Part shown: piece after piece, positions 24,490-36,789 of the stretch | Numbering within the stretch: position 1 is the stretch's first letter | How the letters are laid out: each line of letters starts with the position of its first letter | NCBI GenBank assembly: GCA_021234155.1 | Contig: JAJEKV010000656.1 | Location: 1 to 64,000, forward strand | Length of the DNA stretch: 64,000 bases | Source of the DNA: Isoetes taiwanensis | Lineage: Eukaryota > Streptophyta > Lycopodiopsida > Isoetales > Isoetaceae | Reading direction: 5' to 3' | The notes under the pieces: generated by a model | What the model was told of the DNA's origin: nothing | The model's database searches: none | What the model saw: the letters and a program-made list of their open reading frames with translations, nothing else | Translations under genes and position numbers: made by a program

Positions 24490-25190
24490 AGCTACTTACA
24501 TTTGCATGTTGATGTTACATATATACGATATATGTTGTGTATCATACACGTTGGACCCATGTGACCTATCGTCCACATGGGGTTAACAATGTTGTTCCAA
24601 CATCCTTAACCTCCAACTAAAGCATGCTTACCTTCACCATATCAACTGGTTGGATCACACAATTGGCTCCCATGCTAGAAAGGCCACCATTTACAAACAT
24701 CTTTTCGCTTCTGTTTGACAGACATTACAGGGGCCGACATTATTCACTTTGGTCCTCTTAAGCTGTGGAAAACAAGCAAGAATGAGGCAAAGAAAAAAAA
24801 ACCTAAAATGCTGGAAACAATTATATAAATGAAAGTGAAACGAACTTTGATCATCCCATCAATCCCTTTTCTTTTGTTCGCTATGTGCACCAGCAATCTC
24901 TCTTTTATAAAAACACAGATAACCTATGTCAAAACAGTCTGATAAACCTCATGGTTGGAATCTATTTAACTATGTTGCTAAAATTCCTCCCCTTACTTGC
25001 CCAACGTTGGCAGCCTTAAGATATATTGCCGAGGAATAAGAAAGTGGGGAGTAACTTGTGGCATGTACCTGTGATCCTGCTTCCTGAATGTTAAAGCATC
25101 ATTCACAGTGGCAATTCAAGAAATGCATCCACTACTTACATGGCAAAAAATAAAGGTATCTTTGTTCCATCTCCCCGCCTACTACTTCCA
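24490..25190. other. No gene seen
   Basis: Spacer downstream of the PPR pseudogene. There is no open frame or repeat of note apart from a short ATATACGATATATG near 24,520. Confidence 0.4.
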
Positions 25191-25195
25191 ATGTA

Positions 25196-26650
25196 TCATC
25201 GACAAGAATCCAATTTATCTTGCCATCTGCCAAGTATAGCATAAACGCTTGACAGCAATATAATAGCTGCATCATTATAAGGATCCAAGTTGAGTGCTTG
25301 TTCTGCAGCATGTTCTGCTATATTCACATTTACATGGAGTTTACATGCACCAAGAAGAGCTAACCATATCATGCTACCAGGTTGAAATGGCATTGACATT
25401 ATAAAATCTTGCATTGCCCAAAACATATACAATGCAAACATAATGGTGCTGTGGTGCTAGTGCAGTTCCAGAATTATGACTAAGCATAGTAAAATAGTGG
25501 CAGCCTTCCGTCATGCGGCCCACATGACTGCATACAGAAAGAACAGATACAAAGGTGACACTGTCTAGATTGAACCCACTTTGGTGCATTACGGGAAGGA
25601 TACCAAACACTTCCATACCATCTCCATGCTGGGCATATCCAGCAATTAGTATGTTCCACATGATGTCATTCTTTCTAGCAAACAGTTCAAAAAACTTGAC
25701 ACTTATTTCCATGTTACCACATTTGGCATACATATCAACAGTTGCACTTCCAACACTAATATCATTTCTGTAATTACTGTTTAGAATATATGAGTGAATT
25801 CTTCTTCCATCTTCCAAAGCTGCAGGTTTTGTACAAGCACCAAGAGCAGCCAAAAGAGTGACCTCATTTGGTAACTTTCCTTCACCACACATTGTCCAAA
25901 ATAGCTTCACAGCTTCTTTACCATTACCATCACCAGCATATCCTGCAATCATTGCACCCATGGGACCACATCCAGCATCCTCATCCTGTCAAAGACATAA
26001 GCAGCATCCTTTTATTTTATCACATTTCACGCATATATCGACAAGAGCACTGCCCACAAAGATGTCTTTATCTAAACCAAATTCTGCAGCAAGAGAGTGA
26101 AAATATTTTCCCTTTTCAAGCGACATGTTGTCCTGGCACAAGCAGTTAGGGCAACTAATGAAGGTCACCTTGTCTGGTTTCATATCCAAAGTGCTCCTTC
26201 ATCATCACCATCATGTAGAACATGTCCAGAAATAAATGCATTCCATGTTGCAACATTTCTCCCCGAAGCTTCTCTAAAAAACCTGAGAAGCTGCTTCTAG
26301 ATTCCCCACATTTGGCATACATGTCAATGAGCTGCACTCCCAAGGAATTATTTAAGCACTTGGATATAATTATACATCCATGTACCCATTTCCCATAATC
26401 CAGAGTCATTTTAGTAGATGCAGCATAAAATTTGAAAGGCCTTCTTTGCATAAAAATTTGAAAGGCCTCTTTTCCATCGCCATGTTGAGCATACCCTGCA
26501 ATCATTGTTGTCCATGAGACTTCATTGAGAACATGCATTATACTAAAAACTTTTGCAACCATCTTCCAACGATCCACATTTGATGTAGAGATCAATAAGC
26601 TTACTGGCAATAAATGCATCCTAACTATATTGTGTCTTCATTATACATGC
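25196..26650 (-). pseudogene. PLS-type pentatricopeptide repeat (PPR) pseudogene
   Basis: PPR proteins bind RNA in plastids or mitochondria. Read on minus, repeat motifs recur: VSWTTMIAGYAQHGDGKEAF (about 26,510), LIDMYAKCG (26,310), MIAGYAGDGNGKEAVKLF (25,955), EVTLLAALGACTKPAALEDG (25,870), DISVGSATVDMYAKCGNMEI (25,765), NILIAGYAQHGDGMEVFGI (25,650), and an E-domain-like end WLALLGACKLHVNVNIAEHA then ILLSSVYAILGRWQD (25,370-25,200). The longest single frame has 195 residues. The array is broken by at least four frameshifts and internal stops (for example near 26,190, 25,985 and 25,440). No DYW domain was seen. The lack of introns is normal for this family. Confidence 0.85.
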
Positions 26651-27492
26651 ATGAACCTGTTTTGTCCTGTGCAAGAATTCCTAGATCTGTAGAGGCATTG
26701 AGTATGCAAATGAGAGTGACCTTTATCTGGCCTTATTCTTCCAGCATCATGGCATCATGATCTAACACATACATATATATGTTATATAAGTTAACATAGT
26801 GGACAACTGCAAGAATTCAAGTATTTCCAGATACTGCAAAACTGGCTAACTTTTCTCAGGCTCAGGAAAAGTCCATCCCATGCCTCGCTTCTTCCAAACA
26901 CATGTAATCTTCTTTGTGTCCTTGCAATGTTGCACGCCTCTTCATCATGAATTATAGCCGCCATCAATGCACAATGTAAGGATCGTAATACAATGCCCCT
27001 TTAAACTTTGCATGTGGCTTCCACATGATAAGTCTGGAAAAAATCATCGTATTTTGTCATAGAAAAACTGCATTTCTGCTGATATGAAGCTCTTATCCAA
27101 TCGGATCCCACAATCTGTAATTTTCAGAAATTTCAACTTGCTGGTTTAAACTTTGAAACAGGCAGAAGCTTGTAAAAAGCCCCTCCTCAGGATCGCATAG
27201 AGTAAAGGACCTTGGGAAAATCAGACAGTACTTTTTATTCTTTCCTGTAAAATATATTTTTCATGTGTGACATGCAAGAAAAAACTGACTAAGGATGTGG
27301 TAGAACCCCTGCAAAACAAATCAAGTGGCTAAAGAAAATAAATCAACTAAAAATTTTCTTACCTGAGTCGGTTGGCCCACATCCTTCCCAATCTCAAAGG
27401 CCTCCTAATTTAAGGTACTTTAGCCTATCAACAATGTAACGCAAACTGTCTTTCAATTGGTAGAGGCATATAACATCTGGATCAATTTCTGA
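26651..27492. other. No gene seen
   Basis: Possibly the decayed 5' part of the PPR gene near 26,650-26,950, but no repeat could be read. Otherwise nothing is supported. Confidence 0.35.
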
Positions 27493-27900
27493 TCAATGCC
27501 TGGCAAATGTTGATAATTCATATCCATCCCATAAGGAAACCATTTGCAGCTGCTTCTTTTCATTTGGCAAAGATATTATATTAGAGATAATAAGCACGGG
27601 ATCTGTTACAGGATTTACTGAATTCCCTATAAGGCATTTACTCGAGTCCTCGATATCATTGAAATGCACTACATTAACATCATCAACATCATCAGCTGCT
27701 TCTTTTTTTCCTGAATGTCTATCGGCCGTGCCATTCCTTTTACAAAAAACATTCAAGGCCAATATTTTCAGCGGAGGCAGCATCGACCACTTTGATTCTT
27801 CAAGTTTTGCATCCATGTTTGAGAGGTTTCCTCCACCAACGTTTTGAATTTGCTCCTAACATCTTTATCTGATCCAATATTAGTGTCAAAAAAAAGTATC
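27493..27900 (-). pseudogene. Unidentified coding fragment
   Basis: A 107-residue frame on minus contains the acidic block EAADDVDDVNVVHFNDIEDS and then NPVTDPVLIISNIISLPNEK. The upstream sequence continues in another frame with FFDTNIGSDKDVRSKFKTLV, so a frameshift near 27,820 is likely. Its base composition looks coding. I do not recognise the protein. It lies in the same orientation as the PPR pseudogene and as the transposon-type terminus at 28,404. Confidence 0.3.
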
Positions 27901-28289
27901 ACTGATCTCTGAAGTTGCATCATGGTCATCTTCCATCACTGCCTGACTGCCTAGTGACATCTGAGGTGATGTAAAAGTTATCAACGACATCTGGTGTCAA
28001 GCCATGCAAATCCTGCCAATTGGCATAGACCTCTGTCACATCGTGTTCTTCTTTTCACTAAGTGGGCACCACTTTGACTGCAATCTGTTGCCGGAATCCA
28101 GATCCCTATACCAAAATGGACATAGGGACAAAATAGACTTGGTCGTAGGAAGCCATGGTCGGAAGCCCTGTGTTGAAGCCCGTCTCACCACAACCCTCGC
28201 TGGAATATGTCGCCGCCCCTGCCCAAGAAAGAAAGCAGTGTGCACCGGTTTCCGGTGAACACAGTTCCTCTCCATCAACAGGGGCAACC

Positions 28290-28404
28290 TAACGGGTTTT
28301 TAGCAGTCATTGGCATATTCTAGGTATATATTGGCATATACCTAGCATATGCCACAAACCCACCTCAACAAGGGCTTGCCCCCTTAGGGGCAACCCAAAA
28401 AAAA
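28290..28404 (-). mobile_element. Terminus of the GGGTTGCCCC element family
   Basis: On minus, after a T run, GGGTTGCCCCTAAGGGGGCA begins a segment of about 110 bases collinear with 31,316-31,425 (shared GGCATAT.CTAGGTATAT, then GACTGCTAAAAACC). No matching hairpin end was found nearby on its left. The next one is at 23,461-23,493, so the element either is truncated or spans 23.46-28.40 kb and includes the PPR pseudogene. Confidence 0.55.
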
Positions 28405-28411
28405 CATACCC

Positions 28412-28760
28412 TTGTTTTACTCCAGTAAATCTCCAATATATCTGACAATGGGGCAATAACCTTTAGCTTCCCAAGTTATGTGCATCAAGTTGAATCGACC
28501 TAATTGCGAGAGAGCCCTCCCGTAGATTACACTAAGAACGCCGAAAGTCCTTTCTCTAATTAAGGCCCCAAATAAGTTGTTTTGCCATAACATCAGAATT
28601 GGCGAGATATCATCCACTATTCGCCAAAAGAGCAAGACTCATTGCAGACACCACGGAACGGGTATCAGCAGATCCAATCATTATTTCGTTCATTAATAGC
28701 CTCTTTTTCCAATGAGAGCCTACAACAGACCCAGCTTCCTTAAGCACCTAACATGCATTT
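28412..28760 (-). pseudogene. Coding piece of a broken minus-strand gene (3' exon found)
   Basis: Read on minus: EAGSVVGSHWKKRLLMNEIM, then IGSADTRSVVSAMSLALLAN (28,745-28,632), then in a shifted frame DDISPILMLWQNNLFGALIR, ERTFGVLSVIYGRALSQLGR and FNLMHITWEAKGYCPIVRYI (28,615-28,430). A frame change near 28,630 separates the halves. The piece ends next to GTATGT, a good splice donor, and the GGGTTGCCCC terminus begins six or so bases later. A small possible exon (VVVQSYDANLE) lies near 28,980-29,015. I do not recognise the family; the residues look helical. Confidence 0.4.
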
Positions 28761-29251
28761 CTTCACAAGGCTTTCATAAATAAAGGCCATCCCAGACCTG
28801 CTGTCCTCCTACTGCCTCCATCTTCAAGTTCTAATCCAACTGTGTCACTTAAAAAGCCTAAAAAACATATCCACTAAGATGCAAAAAAATTAATAGCCGC
28901 AGAATTTTAGCAAGCAGCTATCATAATGTTGGTAAGATTGCATAACAGCACGCAACAATACAACATAGGTCACTTGCCTTCCAGGTTTGCATCATAGGAC
29001 TGGACCACAACCTAAAACAAACCATTACCCATTTCACTAAATTTCAGGTATTTAGAAAGAGATTGCCATGCAATAAAGCTCTTGTTAAAACAATTCTTGC
29101 TCTTGATTAAACCCCAATTGAGAGGCAGGTCCTTCCCTATTTATGCGTAAAAATGAAACAGGTTTCCCACATCAAAATGACATATTGACATCAACTTATA
29201 CAACACCAAGTACAGTCTACAAGCATCGATAAGCAAAGGTACAACAAATAC

Positions 29252-29326
29252 CTGACTACGCCAGCGTCTCTGTAAGTCAAGAAAGTGTGCAAAGGCATGC
29301 GGATCAAATCCCAAAACAAGCATAAC
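29252..29326 (-). CDS. Internal exon of an unidentified minus-strand gene
   Basis: A 75-base stretch bounded by TTTGCAG upstream and GTATTTG downstream (on minus) encodes 25 residues in phase 0: VMLVLGFDPHAFAHFLDLQR then RWRSQ. It is the first exon-like segment after the copia element. It joins in phase to the exon at 40,338-40,571, which ends ..HLDAVN before GTAAGT. The copia therefore lies in the intron between them. The protein family is unknown to me. Confidence 0.45.
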
Positions 29327-29593
29327 CTGCAAAAATATTTCATACCAAAGAGAGAGGAAGAATGAGTTGTTACTGCCCAAATTTTGAGGAACTACTTGTC
29401 AAAGATCACCTTTCAGAAATGTCATCACAATACAACATAAAACTTATCTCATGAATAAGAGCTGCGTATCACCGATAGGGTTTACGGTACTAGGTAGATT
29501 CTGCGTCCGTTATTGTGTCATTGCAATCTCAAACATGGTTTTTAGTCTGTTGGATATAAGTTTAATAAATAAAAGCTACTTCCATTAGAAAAT

Positions 29594-30034
29594 TGTGAAT
29601 TTTACTAGACAATTGATCTTGAGAACTTGAGAATAACTTCCACTTATCTATTGAAGTAATATGCTAGCAAGGTATTCAATTTGAAAACTATACAATTAGA
29701 ACAACACAATAATTGAATTGTATTTTCGCACCACAATTGAAGATCCGATTACTGTAGCATAGGTCTCCCCCTTAGCCGATTCTCAACCTTAGTCATCTGG
29801 CCTAGCCGCTTCTGCACAATAACTGCCGATCTGCACTCCTCTACCTCCCTTCGTATCTTCGGCTCTATTCTGGATGCCGAAACAGGTAAGTATATCTCCA
29901 CCTTTACATATCGGGCATAATAAAAGGAATTCTAATTTCGTCCTTGCCTTGAATTTAACCCAAACCCAATGCCTTGACACTAGCCTTGAATTCAACCCAA
30001 TACCTTGACACCATTATAACATGAATATTTAACA
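29594..30034 (-). repeat. 3' LTR of the copia element
   Basis: 441 bases, matching 39,887-40,324 with about a dozen differences, most in a short stretch near 29,812-29,840. Read on plus it starts TGTGAATTTTACTAGACAAT and ends GAATATTTAACA. Confidence 0.95.
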
Positions 30035-30043
30035 TCCCCCTTT
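30035..30043 (-). promoter_or_regulatory. Polypurine tract of the copia element
   Basis: AAAGGGGGA on minus lies directly before the 3' LTR. It is the expected primer for plus-strand DNA synthesis. Confidence 0.8.
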
Positions 30044-30049
30044 CATGTT

Positions 30050-31312
30050 ATAAGAACAGCAGTTTAATCTGTGTTTCAGATTTTTGTGTCTTGTTTCTGT
30101 TAATGGCTTTGTCAGCAAATCAGCCAATTGCTCTTCAGTATTTATATAGCATATCTGAATTATGCCTTTGTTAACTACATCCCTGACAAAATGCATTTGA
30201 ATCTCTATATGTTTCAATCTTTTTTCGCAAGATCTTGATTTTTTTGCACATGGCAATGCAACTCTGATTATCAGAGTATAATACAATAGCTTTCTCTTGC
30301 TTCATCCCAAGTTCTATTAACAATCTTTTACACCATATAATCTCCTTGGCATTCTTAAGCAAGTCAGCGTGATAATGGCTTCAGCGTGGACAATGCTATG
30401 GCTGTTTGCTTTTGCATTTCCATGAGATAGGAACATCCTCGAGGTGGATTTCCTACCATCCAAATCTCTCCTACCGAAGTCAAGATATGTCACGGTTTTT
30501 TAGATCTTTGGCGGTCAATAAATAAGCCATGATTTAAAAGTACCTTTTAGATATCTAAGTACCCCTTTTTGCAGCAATCCGAAGCAGATTTGTCCCGGGT
30601 TTGGACTATATATCGCTTAGAAGATTCATCGAATGTAATATCTGGCCTCGTACATGATGATAAGTATGAAAGACAGCCCACTAACTCACGATAAGGTGTT
30701 TTATCCATTTTTTCTTTTTCTTCTACATTTTGTGGCTGCATATATTCATTAAGTTTCTGTCCAGCTGCTAGAGGTGTTTTAACCTCCTTACAATCTTGCA
30801 TGTTAAATCTTTTAAGAACTGCTTCAGCATACCTAGTTTGTTGCAATTGCATGAGCTGTTTTTCCTTATCTCTGATAACCTCAATTCCAAGAAACTTTCT
30901 TAATTCTCCCAGATCGACCATTTTAAACCTTTCTTTTAGAATGCTCTTGCATTTATTCAGATTATCCATGTTTGAAGCTGCCATTATGCAATCATCTACG
31001 TACAAGGCGATTATGCAATATCCATTTCCAGTTCTTAGGGCATAAAGATTTCCATCATTTCTGAGCTTTGCAAACCCTTGTTCTTGGAGATATGCATCCA
31101 TGCACCTATACCATTCTCTTGGAGCCTGCCTTAGACCATATACTGCTCTTTTTAGTTTCCACACTTTATTTCCTTCAACTTCAAATCACGGTGCCCGCTT
31201 CATAAAGATCTCCTCGTTTTAACTTTTGCATTCAAGCAGCCGTGCTAACGCCCATATGATGTACTTCTAATTTGTAAGCATTAGCCATGGCTAACAGTGC
31301 TCTTATACTTGT
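30050..31312 (-). CDS. Copia reverse transcriptase C-terminal part and RNase H (broken)
   Basis: Read on minus from the insertion edge: TSIRALLAMANAYKLEVHHM (31,310-31,252), a decayed LNAKVK..EEIFMKRAP stretch, then GNKVWKLKRAVYGLRQAPRE (from 31,176), the catalytic ALYVDDCIMAAS (about 30,990), DLGELRKFLGIEV, and YRELVGCLSYLSSCTRPDI. RNase H follows in other frames: KNAKEIIWCKRLLIELGMKQ with YSDNQSCIAMCK (30,360-30,230), then EEQLADLLTKPLTETRHKNL (30,140-30,070), the usual copia C-terminal end. There are stops and frame changes near 31,180, 30,550 and 30,190. This enzyme copies the element RNA to DNA in intact copies; here it is dead. Confidence 0.88.
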
Positions 31313-31485
31313 CATTTTTGGGTTGCCCCTAGGGGGGCAAACCCTTGTTTATGTGGGCTTTTGGCATATCCTAGGTATATCCTAGAATATCCCTAGGATA
31401 TGCTGGTGACTGCTAAAAACCTCCTATTTTCTGTAAATTGGCGGTCATTTCTATTCTTTGGCGGCCACTCAAAACCGATTAAGAG

Positions 31486-32260
31486 GTGTTCTCTGGCGAT
31501 GGTGGCTCGGGCGAGGTGGCTGGCATAAGCAGAGTTCCGCAAGATGGAAATGTTTGGGGAGAAGGTTGGGGTGAAATGTTCAGAATTTATGGGTCAATGC
31601 CCCCTGAGGCTTACCGAGCAGCTACAGGAAACGCCCATGGTTCCTCGAATGGTAGCTCTGGAGAAAACTGGTTCTAGCCCATTTTTGCAGGAATTAGCTT
31701 GGTACGTATTATTAATTCATAGCCTGAGAGAATTCGACCGACCAGCCCTTGCCCGTTTCTTCTTCACTTTTAGAAGATTGCCAATTCAGACCAACGCCGT
31801 TTGGATCTGTGCATGCTTTCCAAGCAATAGATTCGCTGCATCTCCTTACAATTTGAAGATTTTCAGCCCACAGCATAAGATCTTTGCAGCTGATCAAAAC
31901 CGTGGTTGAATCTTTCCAGGATGCTACACAACAAAGCTCAGAAATGCCTCTGTTTTAGAGATTTGATTTCCCTCTTCTAGCTCTTCTACCATTTCTAGAA
32001 ATTCCAAGAATGCGACCTTAATGCAGCTTACATTCCTGCTGTCACAAATCTATTGGCATGCCATAGCAAAATTTTGCAGCCAATTCAAAGGCTTCTGGAC
32101 CTCCAGGAAGTCCAAGCAGTTATGCATCATGCATTTCATGAAAGGGATCTTACATTGTGTCAAGCTTGCTCAGTTTTTCCAAGGGAAGAAGATATTCACA
32201 AAGTACATTTGCTTTTTTTTTAGTGACATTGCCAATTAATGTCCTCACCAAGTTAATGAA
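31486..32260 (+). pseudogene. Unidentified captured gene fragments
   Basis: Several coding-looking stretches on plus inside the 5.56-kb element: SGDGGSGEVAGISRVPQDGN (31,490-31,550), a shifted LIKTVVESFQDATQQSSEMP near 31,890-31,950, and AYIPAVTNLLACHSKILQPI, then QRLLDLQEVQAVMHHAFHER, then DLTLCQACSVFPREEDIHK (32,023-32,200). The last is helical and could belong to a nucleoporin- or tethering-type protein, but this is a guess. Frames change between pieces. Confidence 0.35.
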
Positions 32261-33023
32261 TGTTTGTTGGTCATAAGGTTAACTTGATTTAGTTTGTTGT
32301 TTGTGGTTTGGCGATGCTCATTCCACCTTATAATATCTATTGAAAGCAAACATTTGCAAAACATATTTTAAGATTTGCAAAAAGATTTTTCTACCAGAAA
32401 CCATATGGTATAGGAGCATCCAGAGAAGAGTTTGATGTGCGTATATGGATGCCAAGTAAGACTTTGTATGGGCTTTACATTCTGTTCCTTTTTGTTATGT
32501 GTTATGTTACAAGAATTGAGTATGCCATCAATAACTTTGCTTTTAGAATCTACCGTGATTTACTTTACATAATAACTCGATAGATGATAAGAAAAATACA
32601 AGTAAGAGATGGCCGGGATGAGAATGCAAATGCAGTGACAGTCTTGGAGGAAAGGGCACCATGAGAAGGTGATTATTTTAATGCCTCGTTTTACATCAAT
32701 ATATTGTGGTAATGTTGATCCTTGTTAAAATATCATATAATGTTTTTTATAACATGACAATCTGCCGTAAAAAATGGGAACTACATGCACTCTTAATCTT
32801 GCGTCTAAAAGGAGATGTGTGGTTTTAAACCAACGTGGAAGCCATGTGCTAGTTGGGCCATCTTCATTTTTAGATTATAGATTAGGCTCTATGTTTGTCC
32901 TAGTTCATCTACAAAGTGCTTTGTTGTTTCATTCTCATTTCCCCGGTGTTCCAAATTGTGCATGCATTTTCATGTGACAATCCTTGAAGTAGATGTTAGC
33001 ATTAAGTTTTGTTTGTTATTCAG

Positions 33024-33580
33024 AACCAAGATATCATTTGAATTTGCAGGGGAGAATTTTTCCTGTACTGGAAAGATCATCTCATATCCAAAGTTCACTT
33101 TAGCCATACCATGGCTAACAGTTGCAGAAGAAAATGTTCCAGAATTTTTTGTACAAGAATCTATTAAACTCTTGAGTAGAACTTATGCAGGTAAATGACT
33201 CTACTCTAAAAATGCAACAGAATGTTTGAAAATTAGTTATAAAAGACGTTGATTTATAACACAAGTAAAGATGCAGCAACTGAACTGCATAATTCTCGTG
33301 AGAGGGTATCAATGTATAGATGTACATCTGTGTTTACCAGACATCAGGGCATTTCTTGAGCATCAAATAGACTTGATTCCCATAGGAAAGGCAAACTATG
33401 CAAGAGTTGTGCAGCATGCATTAGGTGAATTTACCTCAAATTTCATGTACTTTGTCTCACAGGTAGGTTCATTAGATCTTTCTTTCCAGCATGTTTCTTG
33501 CGATGACTCTTTCACAGATAGACAGAATCGATGCATTGAAGCAGTTCTCACAGTGCGATATAAAATATATATCAATACGC
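33024..33580 (+). pseudogene. TOP3B-like: Captured DNA topoisomerase 3-beta-like exons
   Basis: Type IA topoisomerases relax negative supercoils, and TOP3-beta also acts on RNA. Exon one (33,024-33,190, donor AG|GTAAAT) reads RTKISFEFAGENFSCTGKII, then SYPKFTLAIPWLTVAEENVP. Exon two (about 33,283-33,461, donor CAG|GTAGGT) reads ILVRGYQCIDVHLCLPDIRA, then FLEHQIDLIPIGKANYARVV, then QHALGEFTSNFMYFVSQ. The LIRGYQCID..L..P.IR..IE block is characteristic of the TOP3-beta C-terminal half. A decayed zinc-ribbon-like QCDIKYISIR follows near 33,550. The exon with the GIGTDASI block between the two is missing, and the catalytic Tyr region is absent. It cannot make a topoisomerase. Confidence 0.72.
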
Positions 33581-34054
33581 CTGGCCAATAGCCCTGCATT
33601 TTGTTTATATGAAAGGTTGTACAATTAGTTGTCAGTGAAGTCTAGCACATTGGTCTAGCACATTGTGCTCTAAGCTGATCTCTAGCGCAAGCAAGCCCAG
33701 CAAATGCCTGTCGTGAAAAGCGGTATATTCATGTAAGATGTTTGTAAAATCAAAATCTTTGTTATGCAAATAATGGATCTTTATGCAGGAAAAATAGGTC
33801 ATGCTTAAGCGTATAGCTCTTCTTTCAGATAGCACAGTTTGGGTGATTTGCATATTGTGCATGGTGCACCAGATTTGCTTTCAAAGTTCAGGTCTATGTT
33901 GGTACCTTGGAAAATATAGCATCAAGCTTTCTAATCTACTGCTATAGGCAATAATGTGATAACATGAATAAATGTGTGCTATATATTTTCAAAGATAAAT
34001 ATTAAATGTAGGTCATATAAAACCGGATCAGAACAGTAGAACTACTACCACTAG

Positions 34055-34600
34055 AGCAGATCATATGTGTGTCAGAGCAGTTTCTAAAGCCAGTCTTAAG
34101 CGACTGAATATAGATTGCATTGACCTTTATTGCCTTTGCCAGCAGAGAGTGGATGCACATGTGCCGATTGAACTTGAACTTACAGTAAGGAGCGATTACT
34201 TTGACTGGACAAATTAATAATTGGGCTTCAAGGGTCTGAATTTTTGTAATTAATTATAAGTTGGTGAAATGAAGAAGCTGGTGGAAGAGGGCAAGGCCTT
34301 GGCCTGTTCGGGGTGCCAGCATCAAAGCATCAATAGTCCGCAGAGCTCATGCGGTCCATCCTATAACTGCTATTCAAATGGAATGATCATTATGGGTCAG
34401 GGATGTAGAGAATGACGTTGTTCCCACATGCAGGTAAGATATTAATGCAATCTATGTTTCTTTCAATTCAACCAACAATAGGGTGGATATAATTTCAATG
34501 CATGAACACCGCAGGAGCTTGGAATTGGGGTATCCTCATTTGGTCGCCTCGTAATCTTGAGAAAAGTTTCGAGCTATTCACCGAAGCTACAATCGCCACA
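34055..34600 (+). pseudogene. Captured aldo/keto reductase exons
   Basis: Aldo/keto reductases of the plant PCNT115/AKR group are NADPH-dependent oxidoreductases. Piece one (34,055-34,173): KASLKRLNIDCIDLYCLCQQ, then RVDAHVPIE, like the family's SLKRL..DYIDLYYQHRVD..VPIE. Piece two (34,263-34,432): GEMKKLVEEGK, then in a shifted frame GASIKASIVRRAHAVHPITA, then IQME*SLWVRDVENDVVPTC before GTAAGA; the Trp of the family's QMEWSLW has become a stop. Piece three (from 34,515 after GCAG): ELGIGVSSFGRL, matching ELGIGIVPYSPLGRG. Exon order and direction are kept. The catalytic Tyr-Lys segment is mostly absent. Confidence 0.75.
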
Positions 34601-36789
34601 TCCCTTATTGAGTACAATTACCACTAATTCCGAAATTGTATGCGAATAACTGCCTTCCAAAATTTTACAGGTTTAGAAATTTATTATCCACAACCAAAAG
34701 TTTGGTAATCCTCCTTATGGGATGAAGGCACCCATTCCCCAAGTAGAAAATCTATTGGCGGTGCTTTCTTTGGACAACATCTAGGCATTATTGAATACCT
34801 GGGTGCGATGCAACTCATTAAGCCTATAACACCCATGTATTAAAACTATTAATGCACATGCATGTTCCGAAGATTTTTTTGTGGTGCCGAAATGGCCACC
34901 CCATCATCACCCTTGGTGATGCAACCAAAACAAGGCTAGTAAGTCTGGAAGGCTACATTTGGCCTCTCTTGAGATTGACTCACACGCTCATACAATATCT
35001 TATTCCTTGATATGTTTCTTTGGATAACATCCGGGTATAATTACGAAAGGAGAAATACCAAGAGCAGGTTCTTACCAGTTGCTCATGTAGTTGGTCTTTA
35101 AGTAGACATGAAGGTTTGTCTGGCACAACAGCAATTCTGAAGCCAGGGCCATCAATGGTCAAGTTTATTTTGCCAATCAATGGTTTTATGGCAAAGGAAA
35201 TGCAGTCGGGTGTCTAAGGTACTTATCAGTTGTCATGTCACAGATTGGGAATCTAAATATGAGCCTTTGTTTCCACCTAGAAGTTACTATAAAATTATTT
35301 TTTGTAAATTAGATGTGTGATTTACTTGCAAGATATCCAGACCAAGTAACATAGCGTTGTGTCGTTTGAGCTCTTTGAACACGCAACCCAAAAGTTACTA
35401 TAAAATTGTTTTTTTTTTTTTTAATTAAATGAGATTTATTTGTAAGATATCCAGACCAAGGTAACATAGCATTGTTTGAGAGTGGAACCTTTGAACAAGT
35501 TACGCGTTGTTTACAAACGAAAGTACAATTTGAAAGCATTTAAGGAACATTTTCCTTTCTCTTTGGTGAATTGAAACAGAAAGTTAAATGAATTCAAGAG
35601 CTATATGAATTCAAGAGAAGATACTGCTAAACCTTTGGTTAAAATGTAAATGGAAAACTCACCAAACACGCTGGAATTAATGTATAACCATGGCAGTGTG
35701 CATAACAATGGTAAAATGCTATACATTTCAAACAAAGCCTTAAGAATTTGAGATAAGAGTAAAAAATCTTTCACTTGTCACCCATTATGTGGTGTCCTTG
35801 TTGAAGGTCCAAAATGATGAAGGTTTTAAAGTTTATTGGCTTTGAAAACTTCTATTACAGTATTTTTAGTTGAACAACCTTAGGGTACTATTTTGTTAGG
35901 GTTTGAGATTTTGTGTATATTTTAGGGTTTTCTTGTGGTATTTCGCTTTTGGGCCCCTCGAATTTGGGAGTTAATTTTAGTAAATAACTTTCTTGTGGGT
36001 TCTTGAATCATAGTAGAAGTTGCATACCTTACCAAATCAATGCAGATTCCATGAAATTGTGACTTGTCTAAATATCCGTTAAATACACAGCTTGCATCAA
36101 ACCTGCAATCTCATGCATATGTAGCACATACACATCTGAGAAGCCGTATTTACAACAAGACTCCATGATACAAGTTCTCGTGATTGACAACATGACCATT
36201 AATATGCTTACCATGTGCCATATTTCATGAAAAGTAACAGCTAAAATTTATATCTAAAAGTGGTAATGCTTTCCCAAGATAACTAAACAAATATAGCTCT
36301 TTATGGGTGGTTCATATACATCAATCATATATCAAAATGGCATATAATCGCGACACCCCTACTTATGAGTAATGTTGGGCACATGTTTACGAAGTCATAT
36401 TTTATACCGGATTTCACAACACAATGGTGATACTAATAGACAAAATGTGATTGAAATAAGATCGAATAACAATATAACTTCTCTCAATATCTTTCAAGTG
36501 GAACATCGCCCAAAAGATTGTTTATTGTATGTTGTGACCTTGCTCAACGGTGTTATAGATGAACACCTATAGCTTAAAAATATTGTGAGTAATTGGGAAG
36601 TCTTTGTGGATTGTGTCTACAAGACATAAAACACGCACAAACATTTCTACAACATTAAACTACTCGGATTTGCATACACAATTCAATCGAGGGGCACTTG
36701 TGAACAGGCTTGTACATGAATATAAGGGACCTACAAACTGATTGTAAGAACATGGTAGGGGTCTACTTTAATTTAAATATAGATTGTGA
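34601..36789. other. Rest of the gene-capturing element; no gene recognised
   Basis: AT-rich sequence with no recognisable open frame. A repeated block AAGTTACTATAAAATT.TTTTT with AGATATCCAGACCAAG.TAACATAG occurs twice (35,281-35,355 and 35,390-35,475). Confidence 0.4.

Noticed and set aside
29141-29380. A 79-residue protein on minus
   Set aside because: The central 25 residues are bounded by splice signals; the rest of the frame is intron sequence read through by chance.
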